From the NCBI GenBank assembly GCA_947474485.1, contig CANJJP010000007.1, positions 1 through 13,707 on the forward strand: a stretch of 13,707 nucleotides of DNA, read 5' to 3'. Every line of letters begins with the position of its first letter. Position 1 is the stretch's first letter. Positions 8,955 through 13,707 of the stretch are shown in pieces. The notes under the pieces are model-generated. The model was not told where the DNA came from. It did not search any database and saw only the letters and a list, made by a program, of their open reading frames with translations. A program made the translations under genes and the position numbers. This DNA is from Bacteroidota bacterium. GTDB lineage: Bacteria; Bacteroidota; Bacteroidia; B-17B0; Aurantibacillaceae.

Positions 8955-10631
8955 TTAGTCTTGGTCTGTTAAGCAACCTTTACTTGCTGAGTTAACTTGT
9001 TTTGCGTATTTGTATAGTACACCGAATTTTATTTTTAATTCAGGTTGCTTCCAATCATTTTTTCTCTTGGCTAATTCTTCCTCACTAACTTCTAAATTAA
9101 TTTTATTGTTAATCGCATCAATTGTAATTACATCATTGTTTTTTACTAATGAAATTGGTCCACCGTCAAACGCTTCTGGCGAAACATGTCCAACAACAAA
9201 ACCATGTGTGCCGCCCGAAAATCTTCCATCTGTTATTAATGCAACGCTGTTTCCTAAACCAGCACCTATTAAAGCAGAAGTTGGTTTCAGCATTTCTGGC
9301 ATGCCTGGACCGCCTTTAGGGCCTTCGTTTCTAATAACAACAATTTGCCCAGCCTTTACTTTTCCTTCTTTTATTCCAATAATACAATCAAATTCACTTT
9401 CAAAAACGATTGCATGCCCACTAAACGATTCACCTTCTTTACCTGTTATTTTAGCTACTGAACCTTCGGGAGCAAGGTTTCCAAATAATACTCTTAAGTG
9501 ACCCGTTGCTTTGATTGGATTTTCAAGTGGACGTATTATTTTTTGTTCAGGTGGTAGAGCGTTAACTTCCGATAAATTTTCTTTTAGTGTTTTTCCAGTT
9601 ACTGTTAAGCAATCACCGTGCAGTAAACCTTTTTCTAATAGATATTTCATAACTGCAGGAACGCCACCCATTGCAAAAAGATCTTCCATTAAATACTTTC
9701 CACTTGGCTTAAGGTCAGCTAAAACAGGTGTTTTTTCATTCACTCTTGTAATGTCTTCCAAAGTGAAATCGATTTTAGCTGTTTTTGCAATTGCTAATAA
9801 ATGTAATACTGCATTAGTGGAGCCTCCTAAAGCAACAACAACAGTAAACGCATTTTCAAATGATTTTTTTGAAAGTATATCGGAGGGCCTTATGTTTTTT
9901 TCTAATAACACTTTCAAATATTGGCCTACTTTTAAGCACTCTACTTTTTTGTCGTTACTTAAAGCAGGGTTTGAAGAACTATAAGGCAAACTTAATCCCA
10001 AAGCTTCTATGGCAGACGACATTGTATTTGCAGTATACATTCCGCCACAAGCTCCAGCGCCTGGACAAGCATTTTTTATTACTCCTTTAAAATCTTCTTC
10101 GCTTATAGTGCCAGCATATTTTTCTCCTAGTGCTTCAAATGCAGAAACTATATTTAAAGTTCTGTCTTTATATTTGCCTGAAGCTATTGTTCCGCCGTAA
10201 ACCATTATTGATGGGCGATTTACTCGAATCATTGCCATGGTTACTCCTGGCATATTTTTATCACAACCTGCTATTGTTATTAATCCATCATAGTAATGAG
10301 CAGCAGTAACAGCTTCAACTGAATCGGCAATTATTTCGCGCGAAACTAATGAATAGCGCATTCCTTCAGTACCATTTGTTATTCCATCGCTAACACCTAT
10401 TGTGTTAAATTGAAGTCCAACCAAACCATTGGCTTGCACACCATCTTTTACGTATTTTGATAAACCATTTAGGTGCATGTTACAAGTATTTCCTTCATAC
10501 CAAGTAGAAGCAATTCCAACTTGAGCTTTTTTCATGTCCTCCTCTGTAAGACCAATCCCATAAAGCATTGCTTGTGATGCAGGTTGTGATTCGTCTTGCG
10601 TTAGTGTTTTGCTATATTGATTTAATTCCAT
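8955..10631 (-). CDS. ilvD: Dihydroxy-acid dehydratase
   Basis: Iron-sulphur enzyme that dehydrates 2,3-dihydroxy-isovalerate and 2,3-dihydroxy-3-methylvalerate to the 2-oxo acids, the fourth step from threonine to isoleucine; cytoplasmic. The 558 residues are typical for IlvD. C50 lies in EGNTCNMHL, C123 in AGCDKNMPG and C195 in CPGAGACGGMYTANTMS, the three cysteine positions conserved in the IlvD/Edd family as cluster ligands. K125 of CDKNMPG is at the position carbamylated to bind Mg2+ in characterised relatives. The C-terminal domain contains a GPKGGPGMPEM motif and DGRFSGGTHGFVVGH. These substrate-site signatures fit IlvD and not 6-phosphogluconate dehydratase (Edd). It starts 12 nt after the tandem stop codons of ilvE and ends 1 nt before ilvB. 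The cluster type ([2Fe-2S] or [4Fe-4S]) cannot be fixed by eye. Confidence 0.96.
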   Translation of the reverse strand: MELNQYSKTLTQDESQPASQAMLYGIGLTEEDMKKAQVGIASTWYEGNTCNMHLNGLSKYVKDGVQANGLVGLQFNTIGVSDGITNGTEGMRYSLVSREIIADSVEAVTAAHYYDGLITIAGCDKNMPGVTMAMIRVNRPSIMVYGGTIASGKYKDRTLNIVSAFEALGEKYAGTISEEDFKGVIKNACPGAGACGGMYTANTMSSAIEALGLSLPYSSSNPALSNDKKVECLKVGQYLKVLLEKNIRPSDILSKKSFENAFTVVVALGGSTNAVLHLLAIAKTAKIDFTLEDITRVNEKTPVLADLKPSGKYLMEDLFAMGGVPAVMKYLLEKGLLHGDCLTVTGKTLKENLSEVNALPPEQKIIRPLENPIKATGHLRVLFGNLAPEGSVAKITGKEGESFSGHAIVFESEFDCIIGIKEGKVKAGQIVVIRNEGPKGGPGMPEMLKPTSALIGAGLGNSVALITDGRFSGGTHGFVVGHVSPEAFDGGPISLVKNNDVITIDAINNKINLEVSEEELAKRKNDWKQPELKIKFGVLYKYAKQVNSASKGCLTDQD

Positions 10632-10643
10632 GATTTCGGTTTA

Positions 10644-11534
10644 TTATACTAATGAAAAATTTCCATATTCGTTAAACGCTACTCTTCTTGTATATTTAGC
10701 TTGTAATATCGAACCAAGAGAATCTTCCCATTTTAATTTAAAGTTTACTTTGTCAAGTGAAGCTATCCCAGCTACTTCTGCTGCAGTTCCTGTAAAGAAT
10801 GCACTATCCGCACCTCTCACTTCTTCAGTAGTAAAATATTTTTCTACTAATTTAAAACCAAGTTCATTACATAATTCAAATATTGTTGCTCTTGTAATTC
10901 CTGGTAATATGTTTCCAAGAGGTGATGTATAAAGTACTTCGTCTTTTTCGAAAAAGAAATTTGCACCCGGACCTTCGGCTACATATCCTTGGGCGTCTAA
11001 CAATAGAGCTTCGTCAAATCCTTTTTTCTTCGCTTCTGTTGTAGCAAGGATTGAGTTTACATAGTGACCTGTAACTTTCGCCTCAACATGGCAAGATTTT
11101 GGATTTGGACGTTGGTAAGAAGATATCATTACATCAAGCATTTTATTGCCGAGGTATTTTCCCCATTCCCAAGCACAAAGCATAACGTGCACTTCGTCAG
11201 TTGGAGTTAATGACATATTAGCTCCTACAAATATTAATGGACGTATGTAAGCATTACTTAAATTATTTTTTTCTAATAATTGATATGTTAAATCAGTAAA
11301 TTCTTGTGCTGTGTAATTTACGTTTAAATGCATCATTTTTGCTGAGTGTAAAAGTCTTTCATAGTGTTCAAGTGATTTAAATACTCTCGTTCCATCCGGT
11401 GTTTCATATGAACGAATTCCTTCAAATACACCACTTCCATAATGCATGGTTTGAACATAAGGGCTCACCATTAAATCTTTGGCTTTTAACCATTCACCAT
11501 TAAAAAATACTAGTGTTTCGTCGTTGTAATACAT
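10644..11534 (-). CDS. ilvE: Branched-chain amino acid aminotransferase
   Basis: Fold-type IV PLP aminotransferase that converts 2-oxo-3-methylvalerate, 2-oxoisovalerate and 2-oxoisocaproate to isoleucine, valine and leucine with glutamate as amino donor. It has 296 residues, close to bacterial IlvE (about 300-310). HYGSGVFEGIRSY at 31-43 is the N-terminal signature. The PLP lysine is K153 in EAKVTGHYVNSI, E187 lies in VAEGPGANFF, and LPGITRATI forms part of the phosphate-binding cup. These fit IlvE better than D-amino-acid aminotransferase or aminodeoxychorismate lyase. It is the first gene of the ilv operon. Upstream lies an A-rich start region without a Shine-Dalgarno sequence, then the attenuator and Ile-rich leader ORF. 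The frame ends in tandem TAA TAA stops 12 nt before ilvD. Confidence 0.95.
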   Translation of the reverse strand: MYYNDETLVFFNGEWLKAKDLMVSPYVQTMHYGSGVFEGIRSYETPDGTRVFKSLEHYERLLHSAKMMHLNVNYTAQEFTDLTYQLLEKNNLSNAYIRPLIFVGANMSLTPTDEVHVMLCAWEWGKYLGNKMLDVMISSYQRPNPKSCHVEAKVTGHYVNSILATTEAKKKGFDEALLLDAQGYVAEGPGANFFFEKDEVLYTSPLGNILPGITRATIFELCNELGFKLVEKYFTTEEVRGADSAFFTGTAAEVAGIASLDKVNFKLKWEDSLGSILQAKYTRRVAFNEYGNFSLV

Positions 11535-11564
11535 TTGTTTTGTTTTTTTAATTAATTATTTGTC

Positions 11565-11595
11565 AAAAAAAAAGCCTTTCCAAAAGGAAAGGCTT
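11565..11595 (-). terminator. Intrinsic terminator / attenuator in front of ilvE
   Basis: On the minus strand AAGCCTTTCC, a TTTT loop and GGAAAGGCTT form a perfect 10-bp stem. It runs straight into a tract of nine T in total, two of them in the stem (11573 to 11565). No T-run lies on the other side, so it acts on minus-strand transcripts only. It ends 30 nt before the ilvE start codon, downstream of the leader ORF, and so would stop transcripts before the operon. It would also end read-through from the upstream surface-protein gene, which stops about 140 nt earlier. Confidence 0.9.
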
Positions 11596-11622
11596 GTATA
11601 TATAATATCAATATCCTTTCCT
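11585..11622 (-). promoter_or_regulatory. Antiterminator competing with the ilv attenuator hairpin
   Basis: On the minus strand AGGAAAGG (11622 to 11615) can pair over 8 bp with CCTTTCCT (11592 to 11585). The latter contains most of the 5' arm of the terminator, so the two structures exclude each other. The terminator's own 3' arm begins with the same GGAAAGG (11581 to 11575), meaning two copies compete for one partner. The upstream copy overlaps the stop codon of the leader ORF. TTCC at 11632-11629 can pair with GGAA at 11621-11618, a possible weak protector hairpin when no ribosome is present. Pairing is seen in sequence; function is inferred. Confidence 0.72.
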
Positions 11623-11668
11623 AATTAGGGAATTGAATAATGATAATAATGTTTTTTACTTGTTTCAT
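11621..11668 (-). CDS. Putative isoleucine-rich leader peptide of the ilv operon (15 aa)
   Basis: A short ORF runs from ATG 11668 to TAG 11621 and reads MKQVKNIIIIIQFPN. Codons 7-11 are ATT ATT ATC ATT ATT, five consecutive isoleucines, with one valine codon (4) and no leucine codon. It starts 8 nt downstream of a TATATTTG promoter element. Its stop codon overlaps the first base of the GGAAAGG antiterminator arm, and the intrinsic terminator follows 25 nt later. This arrangement is that of the leader peptides controlling ilv, leu, his and thr operons by ribosome stalling in Proteobacteria. The product itself would have no role beyond being translated. No Shine-Dalgarno is visible, which is normal for this phylum. 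The risk is that a chance ORF with ATT triplets arose in AT-rich DNA, but the position, the codon run and the downstream hairpins agree. Confidence 0.8.
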   Translation of the reverse strand: MKQVKNIIIIIQFPN

Positions 11669-11675
11669 TGCGGTA

Positions 11676-11683
11676 CAAATATA
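11676..11683 (-). promoter_or_regulatory. Candidate ilv operon promoter, Bacteroidota -7 element TATATTTG
   Basis: TATATTTG on the minus strand matches the Bacteroidota -7 consensus TAnnTTTG exactly. It lies between the stop of the upstream gene (11737) and the leader ORF start (11668). No good TTG box is found at the expected 17-20 nt upstream (around 11701-11707), so the -33 half is weak. Transcription starting some 4-8 nt downstream would place the 5' end almost at the leader ATG. Confidence 0.62.
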
Positions 11684-11736
11684 GTAATTAATTATATAAT
11701 GGTGCTTTGAAAAACTTAAATTATTAGTAAGTCAGA

Positions 11737-13707
11737 TTAATTTTTGATAAACTTAATTGAAATTGGGTTGCTGTTTGCTATAGTTCTGATGAAATAAACC
11801 CCATTTTCGAGTGAATGAATGTCAATAATTGTTTTGTAATTACTGGTTGGCTCGATAATTTGTTCAGGTTGAAACAGAAGAACCCTTCCAATTTCATCAA
11901 CAATTTGAAAGCCTACTTTATTTATGTTTTCAATGTTTATTTCTAAGTTAATGAAGCTTTGAGAAGGATTTGGGTATATAATTACCTGTGAGTTAGTTTT
12001 ATTAAAGCACTCAGTAGTAATGGAAATTATTTTTGAATAGCTAATGTTGTTATTTGCAATAATAGTTTTTATTCTGTAAAAGTAGGAAGAATTAGTATTG
12101 ATTTCATTGTCTGTGTATTGAGCGTTAGAATCGTTATTTTCAAAAATCATCTTTCCCAAAGAGATAAAGTTTAATCCATCTATGGAACGTTCTAATTCTA
12201 TACTGTTTATTCTCGTTGATGTTTGACTGGACCATGCAACATCTATGGATTTATTGGCATTGCATTTCCCTCTTAGTTGAATTTGTTCGTTTTCAGCAAG
12301 CACAATAGATGCTTGGGCTCCATCAACATTAATATAGTAATCATTAATACCGCCAGCATCACCGTCAACAACAAAGTAATAGGTTTCGCCTACCACTGCT
12401 GTGAAGTCTAATTTGTGATTAGCATAAGTGCCATTGTTGGCAGTGTAACTTCCACTTCTTGGGCAAGAAGACAATATCCAATTACTGCCTGTTCCTGAAC
12501 AAGGTGTAAGTCCATTTTTTACTACAATACTTTGAATCTTATTATTAGTGATAGCATTGTAGGTTAAGCCACTTATCGATAAGGAAATATTAGTTTGTGT
12601 TGCGGTAAATTTGAACCATTGAGAATTATCATTACTTCCATTCCAATCGCAACCACCTAATGGAAAACTTGGATCAAAAGCTTCGTCTGTTTTTGAAGAA
12701 GTGGAGCCAATATAAACACCATTGGTTAGTGCAATTGCATTAGCACAATTATCACCTTGTGTTTTCACATCTGTCTCTGTAAAATTTGGTCCGAATTCAA
12801 GTTCAACATAGTCTAATTTAAAGTCATCATTACCTGCAGTAGCGGTTTCAGTTATAATGACTTGCCAAGTGCCATTTGGATCTTTTCCATTTAAATTGGT
12901 GAAATTTGTTTCACTTTTATAATAGCCTTGATCAAATGGTTCAATGCTTCTGTTTGATGTAGCAGTGTAATCGCTATAATTGGCTTGATATAAATTAGAT
13001 GAATATCTAAATTTTGAATCTATTTTAGCTAAGCCACTTGTATTATTAAATGAACCGGTACTAAATAGAGAAATACTAGTTCCATCTGGAGCTTTTATAA
13101 CGAGAGTGTATTTGTCAATTTGTTCCCCACTTCCACCATAGAATTTAACTCTTACCTCCCTTAAATTGCAAGTCGAGCTTAAAGCAGAAACGCTACTTAT
13201 TCCAACAGGAACATCAAAAGTATTTGCAGCTATTGCACTTGAGCCTAAATTTAAAGTTGTTCCCGACGCACAGGTTCTGAATTTTGCAGGTAAGGAGTTT
13301 GTGTATGAGATTGTTCTATTGCCTGCTGGAGCTGTTGTTGATGGTGTTATTGTGGAACTATACATAATAGATGTGCATTCTCCATCCACCAAATTGCTTA
13401 ATGTTGCTGTACTTTTGATATCGTAGGTTAACCAAAAGTAATTATTTCCTGAAAGTAAAGTTTGACTTCCTGTTAGAGAATAATTTGCAATATTAGGGCT
13501 CGCAACTGTTCCAAAAAGTGTTGCACTAGATCCAAAATCTGCAGAAGTGGAGAAATTTGGATTGCTGCCAGTATACCAAATTTTTGCATTTTTAATATCA
13601 GCAACACTAGTTGTTCCATTCGCATTCAATGTAAAGGAACTTACAGTTGCACAATTATCAATGCTTGCATTTATTACTATTGAAATAACTTCAGCATTGT
13701 CATAACA
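11737..13707 (-). CDS. Secreted multidomain protein with T9SS type A sorting domain, N-terminus beyond right edge
   Basis: The frame is open from the right edge to TAA 11737, giving 656 visible residues with no stop upstream, so the gene starts outside the window. In visible numbering, about 1-134 match the N-terminal domain associated with BNR-repeat neuraminidases (FTLNANGTTSVADI, KIWYTGS, SGNNYFWLTYD). About 140-306 look like a proprotein-convertase P-like β-sandwich ending in LNGKDPNGTWQVIITETA. About 318-465 form a β-rich region starting DNCANA, with GETYYFVVDG as in pre-peptidase C-terminal-type domains. About 476-566 are fibronectin III-like. Residues 574-656 are the T9SS type A sorting domain (IYPNPSQ, ENGVYFIRTI, ISIKFIKN). 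T9SS cargo is moved across the outer membrane and released or anchored. A protease or glycosidase domain may precede these modules off-window, but none is visible here. Confidence 0.88.
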   Translation of the reverse strand, partial: CYDNAEVISIVINASIDNCATVSSFTLNANGTTSVADIKNAKIWYTGSNPNFSTSADFGSSATLFGTVASPNIANYSLTGSQTLLSGNNYFWLTYDIKSTATLSNLVDGECTSIMYSSTITPSTTAPAGNRTISYTNSLPAKFRTCASGTTLNLGSSAIAANTFDVPVGISSVSALSSTCNLREVRVKFYGGSGEQIDKYTLVIKAPDGTSISLFSTGSFNNTSGLAKIDSKFRYSSNLYQANYSDYTATSNRSIEPFDQGYYKSETNFTNLNGKDPNGTWQVIITETATAGNDDFKLDYVELEFGPNFTETDVKTQGDNCANAIALTNGVYIGSTSSKTDEAFDPSFPLGGCDWNGSNDNSQWFKFTATQTNISLSISGLTYNAITNNKIQSIVVKNGLTPCSGTGSNWILSSCPRSGSYTANNGTYANHKLDFTAVVGETYYFVVDGDAGGINDYYINVDGAQASIVLAENEQIQLRGKCNANKSIDVAWSSQTSTRINSIELERSIDGLNFISLGKMIFENNDSNAQYTDNEINTNSSYFYRIKTIIANNNISYSKIISITTECFNKTNSQVIIYPNPSQSFINLEINIENINKVGFQIVDEIGRVLLFQPEQIIEPTSNYKTIIDIHSLENGVYFIRTIANSNPISIKFIKN
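11740..11988 (-). other. T9SS type A C-terminal sorting domain
   Basis: The last 83 residues contain VIIYPNPSQSFINLEI, the central strand GFQIVDEIGRVLL, SLENGVYFIRTI and the basic end SIKFIKN. This is the standard order of the Por secretion C-terminal signal: YPNP, then a D-x-x-G-R-V strand, then L-x-x-G-x-Y, then a terminal K-rich strand. It is recognised by the T9SS translocon and removed on export, and it is the strongest phylum marker in the window. Confidence 0.92.

Larger units (their letters stand above)
3916..11683 (-). other. ilvEDBNCA operon: complete threonine-to-isoleucine pathway under one leader
   Basis: Six cistrons follow one promoter and attenuator, separated by 12, 1, 6, 3 and 49 nt, with no internal terminator seen. 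Together they supply every enzyme from threonine to isoleucine. All except IlvA also serve valine, and IlvE could finish leucine. No leuA, leuB, leuC or leuD is present within the window. The 49-nt ilvC-ilvA gap (5161-5209) holds no hairpin or clear promoter. Confidence 0.85.
11535..11736 (-). other. 202-nt regulatory leader region upstream of ilvE
   Basis: In transcription order this holds a 53-nt AT-rich stretch after the surface-protein stop, the TATATTTG element, the 15-codon Ile-rich ORF, the antiterminator arm, the terminator hairpin with its T-tract, and a 30-nt A-rich stretch to the ilvE ATG. Nearly all of the region from 11683 to 11565 is accounted for by these elements. No T-box hallmark or other metabolite-riboswitch architecture is apparent. 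Confidence 0.75.

Noticed and set aside
9010..9984. Two long plus-strand open frames (163 and 157 codons) opposite ilvD
   Set aside because: They lie antisense to a fully conserved IlvD reading frame, show no recognisable domain, and their composition is what the complement of that gene would give. Treated as shadow frames, like the other plus-strand frames over the ilv genes.
11565..11595. Hairpin read only as the terminator of the upstream surface-protein gene
   Set aside because: It may serve that purpose too, but a promoter-like element and an Ile-run ORF lie between that gene's stop and the hairpin, and an antiterminator arm overlaps the ORF stop. A plain gene-end terminator does not explain these.
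11535..11736. T-box or metabolite riboswitch in front of ilvE
   Set aside because: The leader from the likely start to the hairpin is only about 100 nt, is mostly taken up by the short ORF, and shows no T-box consensus or specifier-loop architecture.
13627..13629. TTG as start codon of the T9SS protein
   Set aside because: The same frame stays open from there to the right edge (26 more codons) and continues a recognisable domain upstream, so this TTG is an internal leucine codon.

Overview
The window comes from an AT-rich Bacteroidota genome, most likely Flavobacteriia or a relative. The evidence is a type IX secretion (T9SS) sorting domain at the end of one protein, a very large Asn/Thr-rich surface protein of β-helix and PKD-like repeats, A-rich gene starts without Shine-Dalgarno sequences, and a TAnnTTTG-type promoter element. 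Every gene I can support is on the minus strand, so transcription runs from high to low coordinates.

Layout, in order of transcription. (1) 13707-11737: the C-terminal 656 residues of a T9SS-exported multidomain protein whose N-terminus lies beyond the right edge. (2) 11736-11535: a compact regulatory leader with a TATATTTG promoter element, a 15-codon ORF (MKQVKNIIIIIQFPN) carrying five isoleucine codons in a row, and an intrinsic terminator preceded by a competing antiterminator arm. (3) 11534-3916: a tight operon ilvE-ilvD-ilvB-ilvN-ilvC-ilvA, with gaps of 12, 1, 6, 3 and 49 nt. (4) 3824-1: the first 1274 residues of a giant secreted protein (signal peptide, right-handed β-helix, at least eight PKD-like units of about 93 residues) that runs off the left edge.

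The six enzymes form the complete route from threonine to isoleucine. IlvA makes 2-oxobutanoate, IlvBN condenses it with pyruvate, IlvC isomerises and reduces the product, IlvD dehydrates it and IlvE transaminates it. IlvBN, IlvC, IlvD and IlvE also make valine. No leucine-specific gene (leuABCD) is present, and the leader peptide has no leucine codon.

The most interesting feature is the leader. Its geometry fits ribosome-mediated transcription attenuation. The stop codon of the Ile-rich peptide abuts a GGAAAGG arm that can pair with the CCTTTCC of the terminator. A ribosome stalled on Ile codons would leave the antiterminator free to form, whereas one that reaches the stop codon would cover it and let the terminator form. 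This is read from sequence only and has not been tested.
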